Of a DNA stretch of 64,000 nt, positions 46,348 to 57,851 are shown piece by piece. Origin of the DNA: an uncultured Pseudocitrobacter sp. (GTDB lineage: Bacteria; Pseudomonadota; Gammaproteobacteria; Enterobacterales; Enterobacteriaceae); NCBI GenBank assembly GCA_913778145.1, contig CAJYVI010000129.1, positions 62,001 through 126,000 on the forward strand. The letters are read 5' to 3'. A program made the position numbers and the translations under genes. The notes under the pieces were generated by a model. It was not told where the DNA came from, made no database searches, and saw nothing but the letters and a program-made list of their open reading frames with translations. Position 1 is the first letter of the stretch, and every line of letters begins with the position of its first letter.

Positions 46348-47748
46348 TTACTCTTTTTCTGGTGGGAAAACCAGATTCAGCACAATCGCGGTGATACCGC
46401 CAGCGGCGATACCGGAGGAGAGCAGGTTTTTCAGCCAGTCTGGTGCGAACTGAAGGATCTGCGGCTGCTGGGAAACGCCCAGGCCGATGGCCAGTGAAAG
46501 GGCAATAATCAGGATTGCGCGGCGGTTCAGCGGTTCGCGGGAGACAATACGCACGCCGGACGCGGCGATAGTGCCGAACATCACCAGCGTTGCGCCGCCC
46601 AGAACCGGTTCAGGGATGTGCTGCACAAAACCGCTTACCGCCGGGAACAGACCCAGCACGATAAGCATCAGCGCGACCACGAAACCGACGTAACGGCTGG
46701 CGACGCCGGTCAGTTGAATCACGCCGTTGTTCTGGCCGAAGCAGGAGTTCGGGAAGGTGTTGAACACCGCAGAGACAAAGGAGTTCAGGCCGTTGGCCAG
46801 CACGCCGCCCTTCAGGCGCTTCATATATACCGGGCCGGAGACCGGTTGCTCAGAGACGTCAGATGTCGCCGTAATATCACCAATCGTTTCCAGTGAGGTG
46901 ATCATAAACACCAGCATCAGCGGCAGCAGCAGGTTCCAGTCAATGCCCAACCCATAGTACAGCGGGGTTGGGATCATCAGCAGGTCGGTGTTGGTCGGCG
47001 CGGTGTTTTCCGGCAGCATGCCCAGGAACCAGGCCATCAGATAACCCGCCGCCATGGCAATCACCAGCGATGCAATGCGCAGGTACGGATTACGCTGGCG
47101 GTTAAGCAGAATAATCAGCACCAGCACGATACCCGCCAGTAGCAGATTTTTCGGCGCGCCAAAGGTGTTGTTGCTCATTGCCGCATATCCACCGCCAATG
47201 GACGTCAGGCCGACCTGAATCAGCGACAGGCCGATAATCATCACCACCACGCCGGAAACCAGCGGGGTGATGATTCGACGTGCAAGATGCAGCACGCGTG
47301 ACAACACCATCTCGGTGCAGCTTGCCAGCATTAAGGTACCGAACAGCGCCGCCATCATGGTCGGCACATCGGCACCGCCGGTTTTCAGTGCGGTACCGCC
47401 CATAATCAGCGGCGCAACGAAGTTGAAACTGGTGCCCTGAATCGACAACAGACCCGAACCCACCGGGCCCCAGGCTTTAATCTGGATGATGGACGCTACA
47501 CCGGAAGCGAACAGCGACATGCTGATAATGTGCTGAGTATCGGCCGCCGGCAGCCCCAGTGCCTGACAAATCAGCAGGGCGGGCGTGATCACGGCAACAA
47601 ACATCGCCAGCAGGTGTTGCAGTGCGGCAAAAAGCGTTTGTGGCAGCGGCGGGCGGTCTTCTAAGCGGTAAATCAATTCGCTGTTTTGAGTGTGCGCAAC
47701 CGGTTGCGCATTTTCTGACTCAAGGGTGTTGGCGGACATCAGAGGCAA
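46348..47748 (-). CDS. xanP: Xanthine permease XanP (NCS2 family)
   Basis: A 466-residue, 14-segment nucleobase:proton symporter, close in length to E. coli XanP (463). Family marks: [16 protein letters not shown] near the start, the signature [22 protein letters not shown] (here within residues 310-335), and GTALKTGG. It imports xanthine. A PurR-box-like palindrome lies 44 bases upstream of the start, which fits control by purine supply. It is divergent from gltS. Confidence 0.92.
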   Translation of the reverse strand: MPLMSANTLESENAQPVAHTQNSELIYRLEDRPPLPQTLFAALQHLLAMFVAVITPALLICQALGLPAADTQHIISMSLFASGVASIIQIKAWGPVGSGLLSIQGTSFNFVAPLIMGGTALKTGGADVPTMMAALFGTLMLASCTEMVLSRVLHLARRIITPLVSGVVVMIIGLSLIQVGLTSIGGGYAAMSNNTFGAPKNLLLAGIVLVLIILLNRQRNPYLRIASLVIAMAAGYLMAWFLGMLPENTAPTNTDLLMIPTPLYYGLGIDWNLLLPLMLVFMITSLETIGDITATSDVSEQPVSGPVYMKRLKGGVLANGLNSFVSAVFNTFPNSCFGQNNGVIQLTGVASRYVGFVVALMLIVLGLFPAVSGFVQHIPEPVLGGATLVMFGTIAASGVRIVSREPLNRRAILIIALSLAIGLGVSQQPQILQFAPDWLKNLLSSGIAAGGITAIVLNLVFPPEKE

Positions 47749-47791
47749 TCTCGTGGTGGAAAAGTGGCGATTTTATCGGACTGACAGGTAA

Positions 47792-47807
47792 AAGCAAACG
47801 GTTGCTT
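47792..47807. promoter_or_regulatory. PurR-box-like site upstream of xanP
   Basis: AAGCAAACGGTTGCTT differs from the PurR consensus ACGCAAACGTTTGCNT at two positions and is nearly palindromic. Position and gene function both suit PurR. Confidence 0.6.
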
Positions 47808-48010
47808 TGTGATGCCGGTAAAAAATTAGCGGACCTTAATTTTTATCAATTATTCACCGTATAAATGATTAATTATCGTGAGTAACCTTTTTCTGTCATT
47901 TTTGCGCATTTATTGCTTACAATCTGTTCCAGATCTTAAGAGGAGATCTCAACGACACAGGAAATACGTCGCGTATGAATGAATCATGCGTTTGGTAAGG
48001 AGCTTCAACT

Positions 48011-49213
48011 ATGTTTCATCTCGATACATTATCTACGCTGGTCGCTGCGACAATGGTGCTGCTGTTAGGGCGCAAGCTGGTTCACTCCGTTCCCTTCTTT
48101 AAAAAATACACCATTCCTGAACCCGTCGCCGGTGGGTTGCTGGTGGCGCTGGCGCTGCTGGTGCTGAAAAAAAGCATGGGCTGGGAAATCGACTTTGATA
48201 TGAGTCTGAAAGACCCGCTGATGCTGGCCTTCTTCGCCACGATTGGCCTGAATGCCAATCTCGCCAGCCTGCGCGCGGGCGGTAAAGTATTAGGTACCTT
48301 TCTGATTGTGGTGGTGGGGCTGCTGCTGATGCAGAACGCCATCGGTATCGGTATGGCAAAAATGCTGGGGCTGGACCCATTGATGGGCCTGCTGGCTGGC
48401 TCGATTACGCTTTCTGGCGGCCATGGCACCGGGGCGGCATGGGGCAAACTGTTTACCGAGCGCTATGGTTTTACCAGCGCAACGGAAGTCGCGATGGCCT
48501 GCGCAACGTTTGGCCTGGTGCTGGGCGGGCTGATTGGCGGGCCAGTGGCGCGTTATCTGGTCAAACACTCTTCCTCACCGGATGGTACGCCAGAGGATCA
48601 GGAAGTGCCGACGGCGTTTGAAAAGCCGGACGTTGGGCGCGTCATCACCTCCCTGGTGTTGATTGAAACCATCGCATTGATTGCTATCTGTTTGACGGTT
48701 GGTCGAGTAGTTGCGCAACTGCTGACCGGCACCATGTTTGAATTGCCAACCTTTGTGTGCGTACTGTTTATTGGCGTTATCCTGAGTAACGGCCTGGCGC
48801 TGGTGGGATTCTATCGCGTCTTTGAACGCGCAGTGTCGGTGCTTGGCAACGTCTGCCTGTCGCTATTCCTGGCGATGGCGTTGATGAGCCTGAAACTGTG
48901 GGAACTGGCGTCTTTAGCGCTGCCGATGCTGGCGATTCTGGGTGTGCAGACGCTGGCGATGGCGCTGTACGCCATTTTCGTCACCTACCGGATGATGGGC
49001 AAAAACTACGATGCGGCGGTGCTGGCGGCGGGTCACTGCGGCTTTGGCCTGGGTGCGACGCCAACGGCGATTGCCAATATGCAGGCGATTACCGAACGTT
49101 TCGGCCCGTCGCATACGGCGTTTCTGGTGGTGCCGATGGTGGGGGCGTTCTTCCTCGATATCGTTAATGCGCTGGTGATTAAGCTCTATTTGATGTTGCC
49201 GATGTTTGGCTAA
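48011..49213 (+). CDS. gltS: Sodium/glutamate symporter GltS
   Basis: A 400-residue inner-membrane transporter of the ESS family, with two inverted five-helix halves. Each half has its conserved reentrant block: SGGHGTGAAWGKLF near residue 135 and AAGHCGFGLGATPTAIANMQ near residue 340. It imports L-glutamate with sodium. In K-12 recG follows gltS, convergently; here a 30-bp inverted repeat and then glpK follow, so the gene stands at a rearrangement breakpoint. Confidence 0.94.
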   Translation: MFHLDTLSTLVAATMVLLLGRKLVHSVPFFKKYTIPEPVAGGLLVALALLVLKKSMGWEIDFDMSLKDPLMLAFFATIGLNANLASLRAGGKVLGTFLIVVVGLLLMQNAIGIGMAKMLGLDPLMGLLAGSITLSGGHGTGAAWGKLFTERYGFTSATEVAMACATFGLVLGGLIGGPVARYLVKHSSSPDGTPEDQEVPTAFEKPDVGRVITSLVLIETIALIAICLTVGRVVAQLLTGTMFELPTFVCVLFIGVILSNGLALVGFYRVFERAVSVLGNVCLSLFLAMALMSLKLWELASLALPMLAILGVQTLAMALYAIFVTYRMMGKNYDAAVLAAGHCGFGLGATPTAIANMQAITERFGPSHTAFLVVPMVGAFFLDIVNALVIKLYLMLPMFG

Positions 49214-49229
49214 TCAGTGTGGCGAATTT

Positions 49230-49305
49230 GGCGGGGGCGCTTCGCTTGCCCGCCCTACAAAGAATTGCGATCTAATGTAGGGCGGGCAAGCGAAGCGCCC
49301 CCGCC
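49230..49305. repeat. Perfect 30-bp inverted repeat at the gltS/glpK junction
   Basis: Arms 49230-49259 (beginning GGCGGGGGCGCTTCGC) and 49276-49305 are exact reverse complements around a 16-base loop. The hairpin is followed by a TTTTTA run, so it ends transcription of gltS. It fills the whole intergenic gap at a genome rearrangement junction. Confidence 0.92.
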
Positions 49306-49312
49306 ATCGTTT

Positions 49313-50842
<1,530 letters not shown>

Positions 50843-51691
50843 TTACAGCGAAGCATTGTGTTGAGCGTTACCGGAGGTGGTTTCTTTCTCTTCAACCACA
50901 CAGGTATCACACGGCAAATGGCGGCCAATCAGTTTGCGATAGCTGAATGCACCCAGCGCCGCGCCCACCACGGGTGCGAACATCGGCACCACGAAATAAG
51001 GAATATCTTTGCCGCCGGTGAAGGCGACGTCGCCCCAGCCTGCCAGCCAGGCGAAGGTTTTCGGCCCGATATCACGCGCCGGGTTCATCGCAAAGCCGGT
51101 TAATGGCCCCATCGACGCGCCGATAACGGCAATTAACAGGCCAATCAGCAGCGGTGCCAGCGGCCCGCGTGGAATGCCGTTGCCATCGTCGCCCAACGCC
51201 ATGATCACGCCCATCAGAATAGCGGTTATCACCATTTCTACCGCGAAGGCCTGCACAAAATTGATATGTGGGTTCGGGTAAGTGGAGAATATTCCAGCAA
51301 GATCAAGACTTTCTACGCTACCGCGCACCATATGATGGGTTAATTCGTAGTCGTAGAAAAGGTTGTAGTAAAGCCCGTAAACCAACGCCGCTGCGCAAAA
51401 CGCACCGGCAAACTGAGAAAGGATGAAAGGGACCACTTTACGGCGTTCGAAGCAGGCGAACAGCCACAGCGCAACGGTGACCGCCGGGTTAAGATGTGCG
51501 CCGGAAACCCCTGCGGTCAGGTAGATGGCCATCGCCACGCCCAGACCCCAGATGATGCTGATTTCCCACTGGCCAAAGCTGGCCCCCGCGACTTTTAATG
51601 CCGCAACGCATCCCACGCCGAAAAAGATCAACAGCCCGGTACCAAGAAACTCTGCAATGCACTGGCCTTTTAGGGTTGAAGTTTGGCTCAT
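50843..51691 (-). CDS. glpF: Glycerol facilitator (aquaglyceroporin)
   Basis: A 282-residue channel of the MIP family, six helices with the two pore motifs HLNPAVT and GFAMNPARD. It lets glycerol diffuse through the inner membrane, where GlpK traps it. It is the first gene of the glpFK operon. A GlpR operator lies about 84 bases upstream of the start codon. Confidence 0.97.
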   Translation of the reverse strand: MSQTSTLKGQCIAEFLGTGLLIFFGVGCVAALKVAGASFGQWEISIIWGLGVAMAIYLTAGVSGAHLNPAVTVALWLFACFERRKVVPFILSQFAGAFCAAALVYGLYYNLFYDYELTHHMVRGSVESLDLAGIFSTYPNPHINFVQAFAVEMVITAILMGVIMALGDDGNGIPRGPLAPLLIGLLIAVIGASMGPLTGFAMNPARDIGPKTFAWLAGWGDVAFTGGKDIPYFVVPMFAPVVGAALGAFSYRKLIGRHLPCDTCVVEEKETTSGNAQHNASL

Positions 51692-51774
51692 AATCGGTTC
51701 CTGAAGACAGTTTGCTAGTTATTGTGTCGTGGTGGTCGAAGACACCCACGCTGCCATGTAGGCATAGTGTTAAT

Positions 51775-51794
51775 TTATCGTTAACGAACATAAA
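51775..51794. promoter_or_regulatory. GlpR operator upstream of glpF
   Basis: On the minus strand it reads TTTATGTTCGTTAACGATAA, a close match to the GlpR consensus built on TATGTTCGATAACGAACATA. The core TCGTTAACGA is a perfect palindrome. Repression by GlpR until glycerol-3-phosphate rises is expected. Further weaker sites may lie just upstream. Confidence 0.75.
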
Positions 51795-52355
<561 letters not shown>

Positions 52356-52370
52356 CCTTCCTCTAAGTTT

Positions 52371-52405
52371 GCTGCCTTCATCGGGCGTTATGCCAGGAAG
52401 GCAGC
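52371..52405 (+). terminator. Hairpin behind zapB
   Basis: GCTGCCTTC and GAAGGCAGC form a perfect 9-bp stem with a 17-base loop, 15 bases after the zapB stop codon. Confidence 0.7.
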
Positions 52406-52535
52406 GGCTTCTCTTCGCGTTATCTCCCCGCCGTATATTTCAAAATCACATAATCAATCTTTTTTTATTCTTTAATGTTCAATTCGCTTTCTGGCACGCT
52501 AGCCTCATCAACGACATAACATAAGAGAGCGGGCG

Positions 52536-53525
52536 ATGAACAAGTGGGGCGTAGGTTTAACTCTTTTGCTGGCTTCCACCAGCGTACTGGCTAAGGATAT
52601 TCAATTACTTAACGTGTCTTACGATCCGACGCGCGAACTGTACGATCAGTACAATAAAGCGTTCAGCGCGCACTGGAAAAAAGAGACCGGTGATAACGTG
52701 GTGATTCGTCAGTCGCACGGTGGCTCCGGTAAGCAGGCAACATCGGTTATCAATGGTATCGAAGCCGACGTGGTGACGCTGGCGCTGGCCTATGACGTTG
52801 ACGCGATTGCTGAGCGTGGCCGCATTGATAAAAACTGGATTAAACGCCTGCCGGATAATTCCGCGCCTTACACTTCCACCATCGTCTTCCTGGTGCGTAA
52901 AGGCAACCCAAAACAGATTCATGACTGGAACGATCTGGTGAAACCGGGTGTGTCTGTCATCACACCGAACCCGAAAAGCTCCGGTGGCGCTCGCTGGAAC
53001 TACCTGGCGGCATGGGGCTACGCACTGCACCACAATAATGGCGACCAGGCTAAAGCGCAGGAATTCGTTAAATCACTGTTTAAAAACGTTGAAGTGCTCG
53101 ACTCCGGCGCTCGCGGCGCAACCAATACCTTCGTTGAACGCGGCATTGGCGATGTGCTGATTGCGTGGGAAAACGAAGCGCTGCTGGCAACCCATGAGCT
53201 GGGTAAAGACAAATTTGAAATCGTGACACCGAGCGAGTCTATTCTGGCGGAGCCGACGGTTTCAGTCGTCGACAAAGTGGTTGATAAAAAAGGCACTAAA
53301 GAAGTTGCAGAAGCCTATCTGAAGTACCTGTACTCGCCAGAAGGCCAGGAGATCGCGGCGAAAAACTTCTATCGCCCACGTGACCCGGAAGTGGCGAAGA
53401 AATATGAAAACGCGTTCCCGAAACTGAAACTGTTCACCATCGACGAAGAGTTTGGCGGTTGGGCGAAAGCGCAGCAAACGCACTTCTCTAATGGCGGTAC
53501 CTTTGACCAGATTAGCAAACGTTAA
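52536..53525 (+). CDS. sbp: Periplasmic sulfate-binding protein
   Basis: A 329-residue solute-binding protein, the length and sequence of E. coli Sbp. The signal peptide [19 protein letters not shown] is cleaved before [20 protein letters not shown]. Binding blocks [17 protein letters not shown] and [17 protein letters not shown] are present. It delivers sulfate or thiosulfate to the CysTWA transporter and is normally controlled by CysB. K-12 has pfkA upstream; here zapB is upstream. Confidence 0.96.
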   Translation: MNKWGVGLTLLLASTSVLAKDIQLLNVSYDPTRELYDQYNKAFSAHWKKETGDNVVIRQSHGGSGKQATSVINGIEADVVTLALAYDVDAIAERGRIDKNWIKRLPDNSAPYTSTIVFLVRKGNPKQIHDWNDLVKPGVSVITPNPKSSGGARWNYLAAWGYALHHNNGDQAKAQEFVKSLFKNVEVLDSGARGATNTFVERGIGDVLIAWENEALLATHELGKDKFEIVTPSESILAEPTVSVVDKVVDKKGTKEVAEAYLKYLYSPEGQEIAAKNFYRPRDPEVAKKYENAFPKLKLFTIDEEFGGWAKAQQTHFSNGGTFDQISKR

Positions 53526-53544
53526 TCGCGGTTGAAAGAAGATG

Positions 53545-53570
53545 GCCCGGTAATCATACCGGGCTTTTTT
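53545..53570 (+). terminator. Rho-independent terminator behind sbp
   Basis: GCCCGG-TAATCATA-CCGGGC followed by TTTTTTATTT, 20 bases after the sbp stop codon. Confidence 0.92.
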
Positions 53571-53625
53571 ATTTGTCACGATTATGCGGTACCCTTGCCA
53601 GTCATCGAATTACAGGGAACGCACA

Positions 53626-54375
53626 ATGAAAAAAGCTGGTTATCTTATTCTGGCGATGATCGTCATCGCTCTTGCGGCGGGCGCAGGCTACTGGAAGTGG
53701 GCCGGAAACCCAAACGCGCTGCGCACCATCGTTTTCGATCAGTGTCTTCCTAATCAATTACAGCACCAAAACCCCGCGCCGTGCGCCGATGTGAAACCGG
53801 ATGCCGGGTATGTCGTGTTTAAAGACCGCAATGGCCCGCTGCAATATTTGCTGATGCCTACTTACCGCATCAACGGCACGGAAAGCCCGATGTTGCTGGA
53901 GCCGTATACGCCGAATTTTTTCTGGCTGGCCTGGCAGGCGCGCAGCTTTATGAGCCAAAAATATGGTAAAGCGATCCCGGACAGCGCGGTCTCGCTGGCG
54001 ATTAACTCACGTAGCGGGCGCTCGCAAAATCACTTTCACATTCACATCTCCTGCCTGCGCACGGACGTGCGTCATCAACTGGATACGAATATGGCGAAAA
54101 TCAGCACCCGCTGGTTGCCCCTGCCGGGTGGACTGCGCGGCAATGAATATCTGGCGCGCCGCGTCACCGAAAGTGAAATGGTGAAAAGTAGCCCGTTTAT
54201 GATGCTGGCGGAAGAGGTGCCTGACGCGCGCGAGCATATGGGAAGCTATGCGTTAGCGATGGTACGCTTAAGCGATGAAAGCTTTGTCCTGCTGGCTACG
54301 CAGCGCAATTTACTGGCCCTGAATCTCGCGTCTGCCGAGGAAATTCAGGATCATCAGTGTGATATTCTAAAGTAA
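53626..54375 (+). CDS. cdh: CDP-diacylglycerol pyrophosphatase
   Basis: A 249-residue membrane-anchored enzyme that splits CDP-diacylglycerol to CMP and phosphatidic acid. An N-terminal helix ([20 protein letters not shown]) anchors it; the HIT-like motif [10 protein letters not shown] is in the middle and the sequence agrees with E. coli Cdh along its length. AGGGAAC precedes the ATG at 53626. In K-12 tpiA follows directly; here an anion transporter gene is inserted. Confidence 0.92.
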   Translation: MKKAGYLILAMIVIALAAGAGYWKWAGNPNALRTIVFDQCLPNQLQHQNPAPCADVKPDAGYVVFKDRNGPLQYLLMPTYRINGTESPMLLEPYTPNFFWLAWQARSFMSQKYGKAIPDSAVSLAINSRSGRSQNHFHIHISCLRTDVRHQLDTNMAKISTRWLPLPGGLRGNEYLARRVTESEMVKSSPFMMLAEEVPDAREHMGSYALAMVRLSDESFVLLATQRNLLALNLASAEEIQDHQCDILK

Positions 54376-54448
54376 CCCTACCCGTTCTGGCGTTTACCTG
54401 ACTTGCCTGCCGTCGTATTCTTGCTGAAAAAAACGACAGGAGTCAGGT

Positions 54449-55753
54449 ATGTCGCTCTGGTTTTCCCATCCTCTGTTCCTTCCATCGCTGATTGTTGGCA
54501 TTACCATCATCCTCTGGGCGACCTCGCTGTTGCCTGAATTTATCACCGCGCTTTTATTTTTTACCGTTGCGATGGCGGCGAAAATCGCCCCGCCGGAGGT
54601 GATTTTCGGCGGCTTTGCGTCATCGGCTTTCTGGCTGGTATTCAGCGGGTTTGTCCTCGGCGTGGCGATCCGCAAAACGGGGCTGGCCGACCGGGCGGCG
54701 AGGGCGCTGTCGGCAAGGCTGACCGATTCGTGGCTGCGCATGGTGGCGAGCGTAGTCTTGCTGAGTTATGCACTGGCGTTTGTGATGCCCTCCAATATGG
54801 GGCGAATCGCGCTGCTGATGCCGATTGTCGCCGCGATGGCGTCTCGCGCTGGCATTAAAGAGGGCTCGCGCCCGTGGTACGGATTGGCGCTGGCGGTCGG
54901 TTTTGGCACGTTCCAGCTTTCCGCGACCATTTTGCCCGCCAACGTACCCAACCTGGTAATGAGCGGCGCGGCGGAAGGCGCGTGGGGCATTCACCTGAAC
55001 TATCTGCCCTATCTGTTGCTGCACACGCCAGTGCTGGGCTGGTTGAAAGGGGCACTGCTCATCGGGCTGATTTGCTGGCTCTTCCCCGGCAAACCACAGC
55101 CACCAAAAGCCGTAGAGGCTGCGCCGCCCATGAGCGGGGCAGAGAAGCGCCTGGCCTGGCTGCTGGCGATCGTGCTAACCCTGTGGGTGACGGAGAGCTG
55201 GCACGGCATTGGCCCGGCGTGGACGGGGCTGGCAGCGGCGTGCGTGACGCTGCTGCCGCGCGTCGGGTTTATCAGTGGCGAAGAGTTCTCAGCGGGCGTG
55301 AATATTCGCACCTGTATTTACGTCGCCGGGATTCTGGGGCTGGCGATAACCGTCACCCAGACGGGCATTGGTGATGCGGTAGGCGAGGCGCTGCTGCGCG
55401 TAATGCCGCTCGACCCGCAACGCCCGTTCACCAGCTTTGTGGCGCTGACGGGGATCACGACTGCGCTTAACTTCATTATGACCGCCAACGGCGTGCCGGC
55501 GCTCTACACCACCTTTGCGCAAAGTTTTGCCGAGGCGACGAATTTCCCGCTGTTAAGCGTGATTATGATTCAGGTGCTGGGCTATTCCACGCCGCTTCTG
55601 CCGTATCAGGCGTCGCCGATTGTGGTGGCGATGGCGTTAGGGAAAGTGCCTGCAAGGGCAGGGATGATGCTGTGTCTGGCGCTGGCGGCGGCGAGTTATC
55701 TGCTGCTGTTGCCGCTGGATTATCTTTGGTATCAGGTGCTGGGAAAGTTGTGA
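54449..55753 (+). CDS. SLC13/DASS-family anion:sodium symporter
   Basis: A 434-residue inner-membrane protein with about 11-12 segments of the divalent anion:Na+ symporter type. The characteristic helix ends are seen in PSNMGRIALLMPIVAAMA and TANGVPALYTTFAQSF, with YSTPLLPYQASPIVVAMALG near the C-terminus. Substrates in the family are dicarboxylates or sulfate; none can be assigned here. AGGAGTCAGGT precedes the start. K-12 lacks a gene at this place. A REP pair follows. Confidence 0.82.
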   Translation: MSLWFSHPLFLPSLIVGITIILWATSLLPEFITALLFFTVAMAAKIAPPEVIFGGFASSAFWLVFSGFVLGVAIRKTGLADRAARALSARLTDSWLRMVASVVLLSYALAFVMPSNMGRIALLMPIVAAMASRAGIKEGSRPWYGLALAVGFGTFQLSATILPANVPNLVMSGAAEGAWGIHLNYLPYLLLHTPVLGWLKGALLIGLICWLFPGKPQPPKAVEAAPPMSGAEKRLAWLLAIVLTLWVTESWHGIGPAWTGLAAACVTLLPRVGFISGEEFSAGVNIRTCIYVAGILGLAITVTQTGIGDAVGEALLRVMPLDPQRPFTSFVALTGITTALNFIMTANGVPALYTTFAQSFAEATNFPLLSVIMIQVLGYSTPLLPYQASPIVVAMALGKVPARAGMMLCLALAAASYLLLLPLDYLWYQVLGKL

Positions 55754-55759
55754 GTTTTT

Positions 55760-55832
55760 GCCGGATGCGCTGCGTTTATCCGGCCTACATCGTCAGGACT
55801 GTAGGCCGGATAAGGCGAAGCCGCCATCCGGC
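55760..55832. repeat. REP pair (BIME) between the anion transporter and tpiA
   Basis: GCCGGATGCGCTGCGTTTAT with CCGGCCTAC is followed 12 bases on by an inverted unit beginning GTAGGCCGGATAAGG. Two facing REP units between convergent genes are typical of BIMEs. Confidence 0.88.
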
Positions 55833-55844
55833 TCGTAAACAGGA

Positions 55845-56612
55845 TTAAGCCTGTTTAGCCGCTTCTGCTGCTTTAACGATCACCGCGAAAGCGTCTGCTT
55901 TCAGGGATGCGCCGCCAACCAGCGCGCCGTCGATGTCCGGCTGGGTGAACAGTTCTGCTGCGTTGCTCGCGTTAACGGAACCGCCGTACTGGATGATGAC
56001 CTGTTCAGCGATTTTCGCGTCAGCTTTAGCAATGTGGTCACGGATAAATTTGTGAACGGCCTGAGCCTGAGCCGGGGTCGCAGATTTGCCAGTACCGATT
56101 GCCCATACTGGTTCGTAAGCGATAACCACGCCTTCGAATGCCGCCGCGCCCTGGGTTTTCAGGACTGCGTCGATCTGACGTGCGCACACTTCTTCAGTTT
56201 TGCCCGCTTCGTTTTCTTCTTCGGTTTCACCGATGCACAGAACCGGAGTCAGACCCTGTTCTTTCAGCACGGCGAATTTTTTCGCGATCAGTTCGTCAGA
56301 CTCTTTGTGGTAAGTACGACGCTCAGAGTGACCGATAATGATGTACTGTGCGCCAATGTCTTTCAGCATGGCAGCAGACGTTTCACCGGTGAACGCGCCA
56401 GACAGGTTCAGGTCAACGTTCTGCGCGCCCAGCATGATGTGGCTGCCTTCAGCTTCACGCTTCGCCATATCGATGTACAGTTCCGGCGGCGCGATCGCTA
56501 CGCCACAACCCGCAACACCTGCCAGTTCTTTACGCAGGTTAGAAAGCAGTTCGTGAACCATGTGGCGGCTGCCGTTCAGTTTCCAGTTACCCATCACTAA
56601 TGGATGTCGCAT
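55845..56612 (-). CDS. tpiA: Triosephosphate isomerase
   Basis: A 255-residue TIM-barrel enzyme that interconverts dihydroxyacetone phosphate and glyceraldehyde-3-phosphate. Active-site residues are all visible: Lys in MGNWKLNGS, His95 in [11 protein letters not shown], Glu in [12 protein letters not shown], and the phosphate loop [13 protein letters not shown]. The length matches E. coli TpiA. It serves glycolysis and the products of the glycerol genes nearby. Confidence 0.98.
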   Translation of the reverse strand: MRHPLVMGNWKLNGSRHMVHELLSNLRKELAGVAGCGVAIAPPELYIDMAKREAEGSHIMLGAQNVDLNLSGAFTGETSAAMLKDIGAQYIIIGHSERRTYHKESDELIAKKFAVLKEQGLTPVLCIGETEEENEAGKTEEVCARQIDAVLKTQGAAAFEGVVIAYEPVWAIGTGKSATPAQAQAVHKFIRDHIAKADAKIAEQVIIQYGGSVNASNAAELFTQPDIDGALVGGASLKADAFAVIVKAAEAAKQA

Positions 56613-56650
56613 TTTAATTCTCCACGCTTGTTAGCGAATTAAGGAATATG

Positions 56651-56668
56651 GCCGCCCGAGTGGGCGGC
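56651..56668. terminator. GC hairpin between yiiQ and tpiA
   Basis: GCCGCCC-GAGT-GGGCGGC, a perfect 7-bp stem about 40 bases upstream of tpiA and about 55 bases beyond the yiiQ stop codon. The latter gene probably ends here. Confidence 0.6.
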
Positions 56669-56724
56669 ATGGTCTGTGAATCAGTATAGAGAGTGTTCAT
56701 CCTGAAGGCTTTGCTTTTTATCAT

Positions 56725-57318
56725 TTATTCGCCTCCTTCAAGATTTTCAGATAGCGCCAGCTTAATCGGTTCAACAGCGAAGGTCAGCCCTTTTTCGCCA
56801 TTATCTGCGACAACATAACGAATTGCGCCTTCGCTGGTGGTGAAGTAGTGCTTTCCTTTGCCCTGGGCCAGCAACTTTTGCAGTTTCTGCTGGCTTTGCG
56901 CTTTGGTGAGCGTCGGGGTAAACAGACGCACTATCGCAGTCATATACTCCAGCGCTTTCGCTTTTGCCGACTTTTGTTCCGGGCCGGGAATAGGCAGCCA
57001 GGTTATCTGCATCGACTTGATTTTCAGCGTTCCGCGTTCGAGCGCGGTGGACGCATACAGATTCTCGTTAATTTTACTCGCCGCGCGCGTCAGGTTGAGC
57101 TTGTCGCGGCTGGAGGAAATCGAACGAAACTCACTGAGGGGCAGCGACGGGTTATCAATATTAAACCGCTCGCGGAACTGACTGATGGAGAGATCGAATG
57201 TGGGCGCGCCGGAAAGCAAATAGGGCGCGGTGGTATCCGGAGACTCAACGGCAAACGCGAAGCGGCCAGCGCTCAGGGCGATAACGCCTGCAAGACACAC
57301 AGAGATCCACTTCTTCAT
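56725..57318 (-). CDS. yiiQ: Periplasmic DUF1454 protein YiiQ
   Basis: A 197-residue exported protein. The signal peptide MKKWISVCLAGVIALSAG is cleaved near FAVES; the mature part carries the family text APYLLSGAPTFDLSISQFRE, ASKINENLYASTALERGTLK and VVADNGEKGLTFAVEPIKLA, almost as in E. coli YiiQ. The function is unknown. Start at MKKW; the frame is open five codons more upstream. Its place between tpiA and yiiR is conserved. Confidence 0.9.
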   Translation of the reverse strand: MKKWISVCLAGVIALSAGRFAFAVESPDTTAPYLLSGAPTFDLSISQFRERFNIDNPSLPLSEFRSISSSRDKLNLTRAASKINENLYASTALERGTLKIKSMQITWLPIPGPEQKSAKAKALEYMTAIVRLFTPTLTKAQSQQKLQKLLAQGKGKHYFTTSEGAIRYVVADNGEKGLTFAVEPIKLALSENLEGGE

Positions 57319-57431
57319 GTTGGTCGCCCTCATATTCTCCAGCAGACGATTAAAACGGGAACGGCCTCGCTTGTCAAAAAGAGAGGGTTTCAGGGTACAC
57401 TACGCCGCATGATGAGAATAAGGAATCAGAC

Positions 57432-57851
57432 ATGACCCTACAGCAATGGTTGTTTTCAATTAAGGGCCGCATTGGTCGCCGCGACTTTTGGATCTGGATG
57501 GGGATCTGGCTGCTGGCGATGGTGATTCTGTTTACCCTTGCTGGCGGCGCGATGCTCAGCATTCAGACCGCGGCGTTTATTCTGGTGTGCCTGCTGTGGC
57601 CTACGGCGGCAGTCACGGTAAAACGGCTGCACGATCGCGGTAAATCCGGCATCTGGGCCCTGCTGATGGTGCTGGCGTGGATGCTGTTGGCCGGTAACTG
57701 GGCGATGCTGCCGGGCGTCTGGCAGTGGGGCGTGGGGCGATTCATTCCCACGCTGATTATCGTGATGATGCTGATTGACCTGGGCGCGTTTGTTGGCACC
57801 CAGGGCGAAAATAAGTACGGTAAAGACACGCAGGACGTGAAGTACCGCTGA
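57432..57851 (+). CDS. yiiR: DUF805 membrane protein YiiR
   Basis: A 139-residue membrane protein with three to four hydrophobic segments and the DUF805 hallmarks: IKGRIGRRDFWIWMGIWLL at the start, PTAAVTVKRLHDRGKSGIWA in the middle, and a C-terminal ENKYGKD motif. The function is unknown. Its stop codon touches that of the convergent fpr gene (57851/57852). K-12 has yiiS and uspD between yiiR and fpr; they are absent here. Confidence 0.9.
   Translation: MTLQQWLFSIKGRIGRRDFWIWMGIWLLAMVILFTLAGGAMLSIQTAAFILVCLLWPTAAVTVKRLHDRGKSGIWALLMVLAWMLLAGNWAMLPGVWQWGVGRFIPTLIIVMMLIDLGAFVGTQGENKYGKDTQDVKYR

Noticed and set aside
55760..55832. Facing repeats that could be insertion-sequence ends
   Set aside because: They match the standard enterobacterial REP/BIME pattern and enclose no transposase.
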